Positions 53,946 through 63,623 of a DNA stretch of 64,000 nt are shown here, piece by piece (the stretch's first letter is position 1; the number at the start of each line of letters is the position of its first letter). Made by a program: the position numbers and the translations under genes. Origin of the DNA: Pseudomonadota bacterium (GTDB lineage: Bacteria; Pseudomonadota; Alphaproteobacteria; Rhizobiales; MH13); assembly GCA_039024915.1 (NCBI GenBank), contig JBCCPK010000003.1:248001-312000 (forward strand), read 5' to 3'. The notes under the pieces are model-generated. The model was not told the origin of the DNA, made no database searches, and saw nothing but the letters and a program-made list of their open reading frames with translations.

Positions 53946-55561
53946 TCCGCCGCCGGCACGGCCATGAGCCCCTCCGCCCGCATGAGCTTAGTAAGGATGG
54001 AATCCTCGAGCGCCTGAAAACTCGCATCGACAATGTTTTCCGAGACGCCGACCGTGTACCAGCGTTCGCCAGTCGAGGTGTTTTCGCTTTCGATGAGAAC
54101 TCTGGTGATCGCCGCCGTCCCGGCGTTCAGGATACGCACCTTGTAGTCCACCAACTCAAGGTCGGCGATCGCGGCCTGATAGCGGCCAAGGTCCTTGCGT
54201 AGCGCCTTATCGAGCGCATTCACCGGGCCGTTGCCCTCAGCCACGGACATTCGCTGCTCCCCGTTAACGTTCAGCTTCACGACGGCCTCGGAAACGCTGA
54301 TCTGTTTGCCGACCGCGTTGAAGCGCCGCTCCACGCCAACCTTGTAGCTTTCAACCTTGAAGTAGCGGGGGATGGTGCCGAGCCGAGCCATGGCCAGAAG
54401 TGCCAGCGACGCGTCCGCGCCCTCATAGGAATATCCCGCCGCTTCCCGTTCTTTGAGCTCAGCAAGCAGATCATCAAGGCGGCGGTCCTTGGGGTCGATG
54501 CTCAGCCCAAGCCGCGTCAGCTCGGCGATCAGGTTTGATTTACCCGCTTGATCTGAAACGAGAACCCGGCGCGAATTCCCCACCGTGCCGGGCGAAACAT
54601 GCTCATAGGTCTCGGGGTCCTTGAGCAGGGCGGACGCGTGAATGCCGGCCTTGGTCGCGAACGCAGCCGCGCCAACGTAGGGCGCGTGACGGTTCGGCGC
54701 GCGGTTCAGGATTTCGTCAAACGCCCGGCTGGTTACCGTCAGTTTCGCAAGCTGTTCCGGTCCAACGCCGATTTCAAACTGGCTGGCGTAAGGCTGTTTG
54801 AGCAGCAACGTCGGGATGAGCGAGGTTAGGTTGGCGTTGCCGCAGCGCTCTCCGATGCCGTTGAGCGTCCCCTGAATTTGCCTTGCCCCAGCGCGTACCG
54901 CGGCCAGCGCGTTTGCAACCGCCTGCTCGGTATCATTGTGCGGATGGATTCCCAGATGCGTGCCGGGCACGGTCTTGGCGACCTCATTGACGATCGCCTC
55001 GACTTCAGCGGGCAGCGTACCGCCATTTGTGTCGCAGAGGACCACCCAGCGCGCGCCAGCCTGATAGGCCGTCCGCGCGCAATCCAGCGCATGGTCGGGA
55101 TTGGCTTTGTAGCCATCGAAAAAGTGTTCGCAATCGATGAGCGCTTCTTTGCCCGCTGCGGTGGTTGCCTTCACACTGTCGGCGATGCAGGCGAGGTTTT
55201 CTTCGGGCGTGGTCTTGAGCGCCACGCGCACATGATAGTCCCAGCTTTTGGCCACAAAGCAGACTGCGTCTCCCGCGGCATCGATGAGAGCCCTGAGGCC
55301 AGGATCGTTTGATGACGAAACGCCAGCGCGGCGGGTCATGCCAAACGCCGTGAAGATCGCTTGGGTTGTGCGGGAGGCCTCGAAGAACGCCGTATCGGTC
55401 GGGTTCGCGCCGGGGTAACCGCCCTCGACATAGTCAACCCCAAGCTCGTCCAGCATCCGTGCGATGGTGATCTTGTCGTCGAGCGAAAAATCGATGCCGG
55501 TCGTCTGCTGGCCGTCTCTCAGGGTCGTGTCGAAAAGGTAAAGGCGTTCTTTCTGGGTCAT
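53942..55561 (-). CDS. cimA: (R)-citramalate synthase
   Basis: A 539-residue enzyme of the isopropylmalate/citramalate/homocitrate synthase family. The HMGL-like TIM barrel has 'LFDTTLRDGQQTTGIDFS', metal ligands in 'GIHPHNDTEQAVANALAAV' and 'GTLNGIGERCGNANL'. The C-terminal leucine/isoleucine-type regulatory domain spans about 385-530. The extended CimA-type sequence suggests pyruvate plus acetyl-CoA to citramalate, giving isoleucine independently of threonine. The start at 55561 overlaps the GFA stop; METK at 55573 is the alternative. Confidence 0.93.
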   Translation of the reverse strand: MTQKERLYLFDTTLRDGQQTTGIDFSLDDKITIARMLDELGVDYVEGGYPGANPTDTAFFEASRTTQAIFTAFGMTRRAGVSSSNDPGLRALIDAAGDAVCFVAKSWDYHVRVALKTTPEENLACIADSVKATTAAGKEALIDCEHFFDGYKANPDHALDCARTAYQAGARWVVLCDTNGGTLPAEVEAIVNEVAKTVPGTHLGIHPHNDTEQAVANALAAVRAGARQIQGTLNGIGERCGNANLTSLIPTLLLKQPYASQFEIGVGPEQLAKLTVTSRAFDEILNRAPNRHAPYVGAAAFATKAGIHASALLKDPETYEHVSPGTVGNSRRVLVSDQAGKSNLIAELTRLGLSIDPKDRRLDDLLAELKEREAAGYSYEGADASLALLAMARLGTIPRYFKVESYKVGVERRFNAVGKQISVSEAVVKLNVNGEQRMSVAEGNGPVNALDKALRKDLGRYQAAIADLELVDYKVRILNAGTAAITRVLIESENTSTGERWYTVGVSENIVDASFQALEDSILTKLMRAEGLMAVPAAE

Positions 55562-56019
55562 TTTGGTTTCCACGCTTCTGTGTCGTGGTCAGGGTGTTGA
55601 TTGTTGATGATCCGCGCGTTCCATGCGTCGTTTTCCGCCGCACGCTCCGCATTTTGGTCTGGGATTGTGTGCAGGCACTCGGTCACCGGGAGGCGATCTT
55701 TCGGGTTCGCGTGGTAGAGAACCGTCGCAGCGGACGGATCATCGAGCGAGCCGATCATGATCTCCATCGCGCCGTCTGTTTCGAGCGCTAGTGGCGTTCC
55801 GCAATGCGGGCAGAAAAGCCGGTTTGACAGGTTCGATGAAGCGAAGACTCCAGGCTTACCGCGCGTCCACGCAAAACCCTCGACCTCCACGAGCGGCGCA
55901 AAGTAGTTGCCGGCCGCCTTCTGGCACATACGGCAATGGCAGATGGACGCCTTGGCGAGCGTCTGGGCGCGGTAACGCACGGCCCCGCACTGGCAACCGC
56001 CGGTGTAGGGGGCGGTCAT
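55558..56019 (-). CDS. GFA (glutathione-dependent formaldehyde-activating) family protein
   Basis: A 153-residue zinc protein. Cysteine pairs '[10 protein letters not shown]' and '[11 protein letters not shown]' and the late 'FCPHCGTPL' are the GFA zinc ligands. Many family members are not true formaldehyde-glutathione enzymes, so only the fold is claimed. The start ATG overlaps the cysS stop and the stop overlaps cimA, both by 4 bp. Confidence 0.93.
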   Translation of the reverse strand: MTAPYTGGCQCGAVRYRAQTLAKASICHCRMCQKAAGNYFAPLVEVEGFAWTRGKPGVFASSNLSNRLFCPHCGTPLALETDGAMEIMIGSLDDPSAATVLYHANPKDRLPVTECLHTIPDQNAERAAENDAWNARIINNQHPDHDTEAWKPK

Positions 56020-57635
56020 CGTTTGACCTCCCACTTCGTTTTGCGCTCGCCGGTTTCGGGATCCTTGTAGTCCTGAAGCTGGATGCCTTGCTCGAGGAGC
56101 TCATCGCGAATGCGGTCAGCTTCGGCCCAGTTTTTCTCGGCGATGAGCGCGAGGCGCTCTTTTATTTGGGAGTCAATGTCGTCGTTAGCAGCCGCATCAT
56201 TGGAGGACTTAGTTAGTATGGCACGCCCGTACCGATCAAACGACAAGGTAAACTCATCTCCGATCGGAACTGGGTGCGTGTTGATCAAGCCCTGCGCATA
56301 ATCGTTTTGGAGCCGGCCAACCTCGGGTATCAGCACCGCTTTGATGTGGCCCTTGAGCGTTCCGAGTCTAGCGTGAATTCTTGACGGGAAAAGAAGCCCT
56401 ATTGCATGCAGATCTACGGCAAGAGCGGCTCGATCCTCTGTCTGCTTCCTTGCGTACCGTTGATTGAAAATGTCTCGCACAGATTTAAATCCAAGATCAC
56501 CGGAGAGCCGTTGCTTGACCTCATCCGTCATCAGTCCAGCACCACTCCAGATTTGACAAACTGGGCTGCCAAAAAATTCCAAAGTCTCGGGGCCATCAAA
56601 TAAACATACAGCCTCAAACCATCGGAGCAGTTGTTCCTCCGCCTCCTCCAACCGCTTCACACTGAAATCCAAAGGCTCGCGGTAGTGCGTCATTAGGAGG
56701 GCGAGGCGCACCACTTCGCCCGGCCATTTCCGCCCACCTACCTTGTCGGTGTGCAGGACGTCGTGGATCGTGACGAAGTTCCCTTCGGACTTCGACATCT
56801 TCCGCCCTTCGACCTGCACGAAGCCATTGTGCATCCACACATTGGCCATGCGGTCGGTCCCGTGGGCGCAGCAACTCTGGGCGATCTCGTTCTCATGGTG
56901 CGGGAAGATCAGGTCGAGCCCGCCGCCATGAATATCGAAGGTCTCACCCAAATGATGCGCGCTCATGACCGAGCATTCGATGTGCCAGCCGGGACGCCCC
57001 CTGCCCCATGGGCTGTCCCAGCCCGGCTCATCGGCCGATGACAGTTTCCACAACACGAAGTCGCCCGGGTTTTTCTTGTGGGCGTCGACCGCGACCCGCG
57101 CGCCGGCTTTCTGCTCGTCGAGCTTGCGCTTCGAAAGCGCGCCATATTTCGGCATGGAGACCGTGTCGAACAGCACCTCATCGCCCGCGAGGTAGGCGTT
57201 GCCGCGCGTGATCAGCGTTTCGATCATCGCTATCATGCCGCCAATATGTTGGGTTGCGCGCGGCTCATGGGTCGGCGGCAGGCAGCCCAAGGCGGCGATG
57301 TCGGCATGGAACTGCTCGGTCGTCGTGGAGGTTACCTTGGCGATGGCATCGTTGAGCGGCAGATCGGGATAGTCGCGCTTCGCCCGCGCGTTGATCTTGT
57401 CATCGACGTCGGTGATGTTGCGCACATAGGTGACGTGCTCGGCACCGTAGACATGGCGCAAGAGCCGATACAGAACGTCGAACACGACGACCGGCCGCGC
57501 ATTGCCGATATGCGCGTAATCGTAGACCGTCGGACCGCACACATACATGCGCACGTTCTTCGCATCGATAGGCGCAAACGCCTCCTTGCGGCGCGTCAGC
57601 GTGTTGTAAAGGTGCAGGTCCACCCCATCCCCCAT
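56016..57635 (-). CDS. cysS: Cysteinyl-tRNA synthetase with atypical C-terminal third
   Basis: A 539-residue class I synthetase. The catalytic core is normal: zinc Cys in '[19 protein letters not shown]' (HIGH-type AHIGN at about 41-45), 'GWHIECSVM', '[18 protein letters not shown]' and KMSKS at about 280. From about residue 332 to 492 the sequence departs from the usual DALR domain, is some 50-80 residues longer than the 460-490 I recall for typical homologues, and is encoded by DNA of about 51% GC against about 62% around it. The C-terminal '[22 protein letters not shown]' is again typical. A GTG at 57623 is an alternative start. Confidence 0.93.
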   Translation of the reverse strand: MGDGVDLHLYNTLTRRKEAFAPIDAKNVRMYVCGPTVYDYAHIGNARPVVVFDVLYRLLRHVYGAEHVTYVRNITDVDDKINARAKRDYPDLPLNDAIAKVTSTTTEQFHADIAALGCLPPTHEPRATQHIGGMIAMIETLITRGNAYLAGDEVLFDTVSMPKYGALSKRKLDEQKAGARVAVDAHKKNPGDFVLWKLSSADEPGWDSPWGRGRPGWHIECSVMSAHHLGETFDIHGGGLDLIFPHHENEIAQSCCAHGTDRMANVWMHNGFVQVEGRKMSKSEGNFVTIHDVLHTDKVGGRKWPGEVVRLALLMTHYREPLDFSVKRLEEAEEQLLRWFEAVCLFDGPETLEFFGSPVCQIWSGAGLMTDEVKQRLSGDLGFKSVRDIFNQRYARKQTEDRAALAVDLHAIGLLFPSRIHARLGTLKGHIKAVLIPEVGRLQNDYAQGLINTHPVPIGDEFTLSFDRYGRAILTKSSNDAAANDDIDSQIKERLALIAEKNWAEADRIRDELLEQGIQLQDYKDPETGERKTKWEVKR

Positions 57636-57706
57636 AGGTCATCAACCTTGCCGCTGGCGGGCGAACCGTTTGACTTGTCTCTTACAGGAAAACGGGGCCA
57701 GCCAGC

Positions 57707-57728
57707 GATTGTTCGCTAGCGAATAATC
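57707..57728. promoter_or_regulatory. 22-bp near-palindrome upstream of cysS
   Basis: The 12-bp core TTCGCTAGCGAA (57712-57723) is perfect. It is flanked by one mismatched pair and then GATT/AATC, giving 10 matching pairs out of 11. Symmetry and length suit a dimeric repressor site. It may control cysS or the whole cysS-GFA-cimA-GNAT operon. Confidence 0.45.
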
Positions 57729-58244
57729 TTAACCATGCACGCACAAGAAACCGTTGAAGCGATGTCCAACGGCGAAGTGTTAAGGTGCAAATAAGTGTTT
57801 GGCCCAAACATGACCTCTTCACTGCCGCTTTTTCGGCAAACTCGTCAAGGCACATTTCGTGTGCGTGCAACCGGTGAGCTGACAAACAAGCTCCGAGCGA
57901 ACTGGTGAAGGTGTGACGAGAAGCACAGAAGCGGTGGGTCGGCCTCAGCGATGGTGTTGAGCAACCGCCACCTGCTCGCGACCGTTCGCAAAGAAACGGC
58001 GCAGCGCAAACAGGGAGATCGAAGCATGGGTGCCGATCCTCAAGCATGCCGTCTTTTCGCCAGTCTATGGCTCAGCGTCAGCGACGCCAGCGTTCCAGTT
58101 GCGCAAGACGCGTCAAAGGTAAGCGCAGCACTGTCCGCCGACCGCAAGACCAGAGCAGAAAACCGGGTCCGGGATATCGCAGCCAGCGCGACGAACAGGC
58201 CATCAACCATTCGCCCGGCGCTCGCGCTTAACCTTACGGACAAC

Positions 58245-58279
58245 CGTTCAGCTTCGGTTCATTAGGTTTGGGCTATCGT
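58245..58279 (+). promoter_or_regulatory. PhoP-box-type promoter of the DUF2865 gene
   Basis: CGTTCA (58245-58250), 5 nt, GGTTCA (58256-58261), 12 nt, TATCGT (58274-58279). Spacing of the repeats and distance to the -10 are identical to the site before the PepSY-regulator-kinase operon at 24821-24855. A start near 58286 would give a leader of about 49 nt. It suggests the DUF2865 gene belongs to the regulon of the window's FeuP/PhoP-like regulator. Confidence 0.6.
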
Positions 58280-58334
58280 CCATAGAGTTGTGTTGGATGG
58301 CCAAAGGCCCGCGCGGGATGCGGGATGACACTTA

Positions 58335-59540
58335 GTGGATGTTTGCGTGAAATTATCGGCCTCTGTCGAACCGGCCCGTCCTAAGCAGACGGGTAGCCGT
58401 GCGGTCGCTTATGGCCCGTCGGGTCGCACTAGCGCATCACCATTCCGGCTACCGGTCGCTAATCTCCGCCGGGGTCTGCTCGCAGCGGGGGTCGCGCTTC
58501 TTGCGTCCGCAACCTTTACGGCACAAAACGCCTACGCGCAGGCCAACTGCAGGGCCATTCAGTCAGAACTGGCAAACCTTGTGAATGGTGGCGGTGGAGG
58601 GCGCACGGGCGATCTGCAACGCGCTCTTAACCAGCAGCGCGGCGAGCTCGCTCGGGCACAAAACGCCTACGACAGGCTTGGTTGCGGCTTCCGGGCGTCG
58701 GGCCAGTGCAACGCGGTCGTGAATGCCATTGGGCAGATGCAATCCAATATCGCGACCATCGAGAGGCGCATACAACGCGGTGGCGGTGGCGGAAACCAGC
58801 GGCGCATCCGGGAACTTGAGCGCGTTTTTGCGACGCAGTGCGGACCAAACCAACGGCGCCAACAACAGGCTGCGACGCAACCCGGCGTGGGCGACCTGCT
58901 ATCAGCAATCTTTGGCATTCGGTCGGCGCCAGCACCTGGCGATCCCAGCGCCCGAGTGGTGCCCGGCCAGCGGACCGCGCATCGCGGCTTTGATAGGCCT
59001 GGTCAAGAGCGCGTTCGCGAACCGGAGATGCGCTGGCGCGGCAACACCTTCCGCACAATGTGCGTCCGGAAAACCGACGGGTTCTACTGGCCGATCAGTT
59101 TCTCGACCACCCGCGACCGGTTTGATGAAGATCAGGGGCTGTGCGCTGCCATGTGCCCTGGAACGTCGGTCGAATTGTTTGCCTACCGCAACCCAGGTCA
59201 GCAGGTTGATGCGATGGTTTCCACGCTGACAGGCGAAAGCTACGCCTCACAAAGCTACGCCTTTGCTTACCGGACCGATTTTCAGCCGAGCAACCGCTGC
59301 ACGCCAAGCGCAAACGTCCTGCAGGATTTGCGCGGGTCCACGGCCTCCGTTGCAACACCGGTCCAACCTTCAGTGCCGCAGCCCATGGCTCGACCGCAAC
59401 TGGAAAACGACCCGGAGACCAGAGCGCTGGACGCGGGTGGCATCACCTTCAGGCAGCTCGCAACGATGAGCCAGCAAACGCAAGGTGAGCAACAGCTTGT
59501 GCGGGTCGTGGGTCCGACCTACCGGTACTTCACCGAGTAA
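58335..59540 (+). CDS. Exported DUF2865 domain protein
   Basis: A 401-residue protein. A long basic N-terminal stretch is followed by a signal sequence ('LRRGLLAAGVALLASATFTAQNAYAQA', ending at about residue 69). Next comes a helical Gln/Gly-rich region with two conserved cysteines ('NCRAIQ', 'RLGCGFR'), then the DUF2865 core 'WRGNTFRTMCVRKTDGFYWPISFSTTRDRF...CAAMCPGTSVELFAYRNPGQ' with disulfide-type cysteines. The GTG at 58335 is assumed; a GTG at 58347 is possible, and the N-terminus before the signal is unusually long. Its stop abuts the gltX stop. Confidence 0.82.
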   Translation: MDVCVKLSASVEPARPKQTGSRAVAYGPSGRTSASPFRLPVANLRRGLLAAGVALLASATFTAQNAYAQANCRAIQSELANLVNGGGGGRTGDLQRALNQQRGELARAQNAYDRLGCGFRASGQCNAVVNAIGQMQSNIATIERRIQRGGGGGNQRRIRELERVFATQCGPNQRRQQQAATQPGVGDLLSAIFGIRSAPAPGDPSARVVPGQRTAHRGFDRPGQERVREPEMRWRGNTFRTMCVRKTDGFYWPISFSTTRDRFDEDQGLCAAMCPGTSVELFAYRNPGQQVDAMVSTLTGESYASQSYAFAYRTDFQPSNRCTPSANVLQDLRGSTASVATPVQPSVPQPMARPQLENDPETRALDAGGITFRQLATMSQQTQGEQQLVRVVGPTYRYFTE

Positions 59541-60896
59541 TCAGCCGGACGCGGCAGCAAGCAACCTTCGCTTGGCCTTTTGCGCGCCCAACAGACTGAG
59601 AATGGGGCCCATTTCTGGCCCCCGCTCCATACCCGTCAACGCTTTGCGTAATGGCATGAACAAGGCTTTGCCTTTCCGGCCCGTCTGGTCTTTGAGCGCG
59701 CTGGTCCAAAGACCCCAGCTCTCAGCGGACAAAGGCTCCGCTGGCAGCACCTCACTTGCAGCAGCAGCATAGTCTCGGTCATCGTCTGCAAGCGCTGCGT
59801 CGACCTCATCGGCCTCAATCATCGCCCACCACGTCATCGCATCAGCGACGCGATCGCAGTTCTTGCGCACGGCCAGCCAAAGCTGCTCGGCCCGGTCCTT
59901 CGGGATGCCCAGAGCAATCAGCTCGCTTTCGACTGCGCCGGGATCAAGCTCATGAACCATCTGGGCAGAGAAATCCGCGATCTGCTTGGGCTCGAACCGG
60001 GCCGGGCCGGACGAGGTTTTGCTGAGATCGAACGTTTCGGCCAGCGCGTTAAGATTGGCGTAAGGCGTAATCGCGGTCGATGTTCCAACAAGGCTCGCCA
60101 CCGACGCAACTGCCATCGGCAGCGTGCCCGCTTCGCGAAGCGCCTTCAGCGAGAGCGATCCTTCGCGTTTCGACAGCGTCGTACCATCCGCCGCCGTAAG
60201 CAGATTATGGTGCGCCCATCGCGGCGAGGATGCTCCCAGCGCTTCGAATATCTCGATTTGGGTACCGGTGTTGGAAACGTGATCCTCACCGCGGATCACG
60301 TCGGTCACGCCGAAATCGATGTCGTCTATGATCGAGGGCAGCGTGTAGAGGTAGCTGCCATCCTCGCGGATCAGAACAGGGTCTGATTGCGATGTCGTAT
60401 CAATGCTCTGCTCGCCTTTGCAGCCGTCCTGCCAAGAGACCCGCTTGCCTGTGAGCTTGAAGCGCCAGTGCGGCGTGCGGCCCTCGGCTTCCAACTCGTT
60501 GCGCTCTTCATCGGTGAGCTTGAGGCCCGTCCGGTCGTAGATCGGCGGCTTGCCCAACGCCATCTGCCGCTTGCGCTTGTAATCGAGCTCCTCGGCCGTC
60601 TCGTAGCAGGCGTAGAGCAGCCCGCGCCCCTTCAGATCGTCTCGAACGGCGTCATACCGCGCCATGCGAGCCGATTGCCGCTCAAGGCGATCGACCTTGA
60701 TATCAAGCCACCGAATGTCGTCTTCTATCGTGCGGGCAGATTCCTCGGTGGATCGGGCCCGGTCGGTATCGTCGAGCCGCAGAACAAACTGCCCGCCGGT
60801 CTTCAGAGCAAATAGCGCGTTAAAGAGGGCCGTGCGCGCGTTGCCAATGTGCAGGTACCCCGTCGGCGACGGGGCAAAGCGAACGATCGTAGTCAT
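59541..60896 (-). CDS. gltX: Glutamyl-tRNA synthetase
   Basis: A 451-residue class I synthetase. 'RFAPSPTGYLHIGNARTALF' carries the HIGH-type motif and 'TLSKREGSLSLKALREAG' the KMSKS-type loop, followed by the helical anticodon-binding half. The short 'KLTDEERNELEAEGRTPHWRF' insert region lacks the four-cysteine zinc site. Alphaproteobacteria often carry two gltX copies; this resembles the GltX2 group by its LSKREGSLSL loop. It starts 3 bp after nadE. Confidence 0.93.
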   Translation of the reverse strand: MTTIVRFAPSPTGYLHIGNARTALFNALFALKTGGQFVLRLDDTDRARSTEESARTIEDDIRWLDIKVDRLERQSARMARYDAVRDDLKGRGLLYACYETAEELDYKRKRQMALGKPPIYDRTGLKLTDEERNELEAEGRTPHWRFKLTGKRVSWQDGCKGEQSIDTTSQSDPVLIREDGSYLYTLPSIIDDIDFGVTDVIRGEDHVSNTGTQIEIFEALGASSPRWAHHNLLTAADGTTLSKREGSLSLKALREAGTLPMAVASVASLVGTSTAITPYANLNALAETFDLSKTSSGPARFEPKQIADFSAQMVHELDPGAVESELIALGIPKDRAEQLWLAVRKNCDRVADAMTWWAMIEADEVDAALADDDRDYAAAASEVLPAEPLSAESWGLWTSALKDQTGRKGKALFMPLRKALTGMERGPEMGPILSLLGAQKAKRRLLAAASG

Positions 60897-60899
60897 CTG

Positions 60900-62603
60900 T
60901 CAGGCGTCCAGGGATCCGGAAGGATGGGCGGGGTCGAGCCGATCACGAAAACGGTTGGTGATTGGATAGCGCCGATCCCGGCCGAAATTGCGGCTTGTCA
61001 GCTTCACGCCAGGTGGCGACTGCCGTCGCTTGTACTCGGCGAGATACAAAAGGTGCTCGATACGCGTGACGGTGGCGACGTCAAACCCGTCTGCAACAAT
61101 GGACGAGACCGAGCGCTCTTCTTCGACCAGGCCTTTGAGGATCGCATCAAGCTCGTCATAGGGCGGCAAACTGTCCTGATCGGTCTGATCGGGGCGTAAC
61201 TCGGCGGACGGTGCTTTTGTGATAATCCGCTGGGGAATGACCTCACCTTCCGGACCGAGGACACCGTTAGGTCGGTTCGCGTTGCGCCAGGCGGCCATCC
61301 GGTAAACGTCGGTCTTGTAGACGTCCTTGATCGGATTGAATCCGCCATTCATGTCGCCATAAAGCGTGGCGTATCCCACCGACATTTCCGATTTGTTGCC
61401 CGTGGTGATGACCATAGCGCCAAACTTGTTGGATAGCGCCATCAAGAGAGTTCCGCGCGTGCGCGATTGGAGGTTCTCCTCGGTCACGCCCTCATTGGTC
61501 TTGGCAAAAAGTGGCCTCAAGGCGCGTGCGAAGCCTTCCACCGGATCGGCGATTTCAACGACATCATACCGCACACCGAGCGCTTTGGCGCACGCTTCGG
61601 CATCCTCCAGGGATTCTTGCGCCGTGTAGCGGTACGGCATCATCACGCAATGAACGCGATCCGCGCCCAGCGCATCGACCGCCATGGCGGCGCAAACGGC
61701 CGAGTCGATACCGCCGGACAGGCCCAGCACGACGCCGGGAAAGCCGTTCTTGTTCACATAGTCGGCCAAACCCATCACGCACGCTCGCCAGTCGGCCGCA
61801 TAATCGTCAGCGTGAGCCTGTGAAGCGCCGCGTTCGAAGGCCCACCCGTCTTCAGACCGGTTGGCGGTGAGCATTGTCACGCTGGTCTCGAATTGCGGCA
61901 GTGCCAGCGCCTGTGTGCGATCCGCGCACAGGGCGAAGGACGCACCATCAAAGACCAGCTCATCCTGTCCGCCTACCTGATTTGTGTAAATGAGCGGCAG
62001 TCCCGTCTCGACCACCCGGCGCACCATAATCTGCTGTCGCTCGTCGAGTTTGCCGTCCCACCAGGGCGAGCCATTGGGCACAATGAGGATTTCTGCGCCC
62101 GTTTCCTCGAGGCATTCGGTGACATCCTCGAACCAGGCATCTTCGCAAATCGGCACACCAAGCCGCACGCCCTTGAACGCAATCGGACCCGGCATCGGTC
62201 CGGCATCAAAGACGCGCTTTTCGTCAAACACACCGTAATTCGGCAGATGGACTTTGGCACGAACCGCCTCGATCCGACCCTCATTCATCAAAACGGCCGC
62301 GTTATAGCGCTGTCCGTCATCGCTGAGCCACGGTGTGCCCATCAGCGTGGCCGGGCCACCGTCAGCAGTTTCAGAAGCCAGCGCTTCACACGCACGCCGG
62401 CACGCGTTCATGAACGCGTCCTTGTCGATCAAATCCTCTGGCGGATAACCACATAAGAAGAGCTCGGTGAAAATTACTATGTCGGCGCCCCGCTCAGCGG
62501 CCTGTTTCCGCGCGAGGCGCGCCTTGTCGGCGTTCCCGGTGATGTCGCCCATCACCGGGTTCAACTGTGCAAGGGCAAAACGGAGCGTGTCAGCTTTCGT
62601 CAT
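60900..62603 (-). CDS. nadE: Glutamine-dependent NAD+ synthetase
   Basis: A 567-residue two-domain enzyme. The N-terminal nitrilase-type glutaminase has Glu in 'IVIFTELFLCGYPPEDL', Lys in 'VRAKVHLPNYGVF' and Cys in 'VPICEDAWFED'. The C-terminal NAD synthetase has the PP-loop 'LGLSGGIDSA', 'TTGNKSEMSVGYATLYGD' and 'KAPSAELRPDQTDQDSLPPYDELD'. It amidates nicotinate adenine dinucleotide to NAD+. It is in an operon with gltX. Confidence 0.96.
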   Translation of the reverse strand: MTKADTLRFALAQLNPVMGDITGNADKARLARKQAAERGADIVIFTELFLCGYPPEDLIDKDAFMNACRRACEALASETADGGPATLMGTPWLSDDGQRYNAAVLMNEGRIEAVRAKVHLPNYGVFDEKRVFDAGPMPGPIAFKGVRLGVPICEDAWFEDVTECLEETGAEILIVPNGSPWWDGKLDERQQIMVRRVVETGLPLIYTNQVGGQDELVFDGASFALCADRTQALALPQFETSVTMLTANRSEDGWAFERGASQAHADDYAADWRACVMGLADYVNKNGFPGVVLGLSGGIDSAVCAAMAVDALGADRVHCVMMPYRYTAQESLEDAEACAKALGVRYDVVEIADPVEGFARALRPLFAKTNEGVTEENLQSRTRGTLLMALSNKFGAMVITTGNKSEMSVGYATLYGDMNGGFNPIKDVYKTDVYRMAAWRNANRPNGVLGPEGEVIPQRIITKAPSAELRPDQTDQDSLPPYDELDAILKGLVEEERSVSSIVADGFDVATVTRIEHLLYLAEYKRRQSPPGVKLTSRNFGRDRRYPITNRFRDRLDPAHPSGSLDA

Positions 62604-62664
62604 GCGAGCGGTCTAGCCGCGACGTCCGTCCTACGCAATCGCTGACGTGCATGGGAGCGCTGCG

Positions 62665-63462
62665 CTAATTGAAGCGGTAGGCATCCCAAGCGAACACGCC
62701 ATCCATTTCTACGGATTGATGGATCCGTTCGCCCCTTGCGCCCTCCCCCGCCGCGCCGAAGGCGGTGAAGATAGGAAAAAGATGCTCATCGGTTGGATGA
62801 TTGGCGCGCGCATGGGGCGCTTTCTCAAGCCATGCCGCCAGCGACGGCTCATCGCCACTTTGCAAAGCGTCATGCATCCAATCGGTGAAGGCGATGACTT
62901 TGCCAGGCAAGGCCGGGTCAGCATCACCGCCTCGCATGATGGAGAACAGTGCCTTCAAGTTGTGGGTGATGTGCCCACTGCCGACGATCAAAACTCCATC
63001 GGCACGCAATGGCGTGAGCGCCCGGCCCAGCTTCATATGCCAGGCGGCATCGGCGTTTGGATCGATCGAGAGCTGGACAACGGGAATATCGGCTTCCGGG
63101 AACGCGAGCATCAACGGGTTCCAGGCGCCGTGATCGTATCCGCGCTCCTGCACGGCCCTGGGGGCAAAGCCCGCATCATCAAGGGTGCCGAGAACCCGGT
63201 CAGCGAGCTGCGGATGCCCCGGGGCCGCATAAACCATCTGCCGCAAAACATCGTCGAAACCGCTAAAATCATAGATCATGCCGGGATTTGGGTCGCGCAC
63301 CACCGATACACCCGCTGTTTCATGATGCGCGGAATTGATGATGATGGCCGATGGCTTTGGAATGTAACCGGCGAGAGACTTCAAGAAATGATGCGCCTCA
63401 TTGTCTTCGATGACGATGGAGGGCGCGCCGTGCGAGACAAAAAGGGTCGGCATTGTGGTCAT
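62665..63462 (-). CDS. DODA-type (class III) extradiol ring-opening dioxygenase
   Basis: A 265-residue enzyme of the LigB/4,5-DOPA dioxygenase family. Metal ligands are visible in 'LFVSHGAPS', 'INSAHHETAG' and 'GSGHITHNLKALF', with the family segment 'YDHGAWNPLMLAFPEADIPVVQLSID'. The true substrate in bacteria of this group is usually unknown. The start MTTMPTLF at 63462 is the standard N-terminus. Confidence 0.93.
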   Translation of the reverse strand: MTTMPTLFVSHGAPSIVIEDNEAHHFLKSLAGYIPKPSAIIINSAHHETAGVSVVRDPNPGMIYDFSGFDDVLRQMVYAAPGHPQLADRVLGTLDDAGFAPRAVQERGYDHGAWNPLMLAFPEADIPVVQLSIDPNADAAWHMKLGRALTPLRADGVLIVGSGHITHNLKALFSIMRGGDADPALPGKVIAFTDWMHDALQSGDEPSLAAWLEKAPHARANHPTDEHLFPIFTAFGAAGEGARGERIHQSVEMDGVFAWDAYRFN

Positions 63463-63568
63463 GGTCAGCTCCGATCGATCTGTTCGCACTACCTTAGGCG
63501 AACGACACCAACCAGAAAATCACAACAAACACCGACTAGGCGTTCACAAATCTGGAACAACTGCCCAT

Positions 63569-63593
63569 AAAAAACGGGGCCGAAGCCCCGTTT
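63569..63593 (-). terminator. Intrinsic terminator after the DAHP synthase gene
   Basis: In the minus-strand transcript AAACGGGGC pairs with GCCCCGTTT around a TTCG tetraloop and is followed by T's (63574-63569). It ends the DAHP synthase message 30 bp after its stop codon and separates it from the dioxygenase gene. Confidence 0.9.
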
Positions 63594-63623
63594 AAATGCG
63601 CGATAAGGTCGTGTCGCTGTCGT

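Larger units (their letters stand above)
57636..58334. other. 699-bp intergenic region upstream of cysS and the DUF2865 gene
   Basis: A divergent spacer. It holds a 22-bp near-palindrome (57707-57728) about 72 bp upstream of cysS and a PhoP-box-type promoter (58245-58279) before the DUF2865 gene. Reading frames of 60-120 codons exist on both strands but are Arg/Cys-rich, lack ribosome sites and look like noise. No tRNA-like or repeat structure was seen in the middle 400 bp. Confidence 0.5.

Noticed and set aside
57682-58265. Frames of 60-121 codons on both strands in the cysS-DUF2865 gap
   Set aside because: Arg/Cys/Ser-rich translations without ribosome sites or family likeness. The region carries regulatory motifs instead.
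62647-63570. Plus-strand frame of 307 codons opposite the dioxygenase gene
   Set aside because: The minus strand encodes a complete DODA-type enzyme with all metal ligands. The plus frame has no recognisable features.
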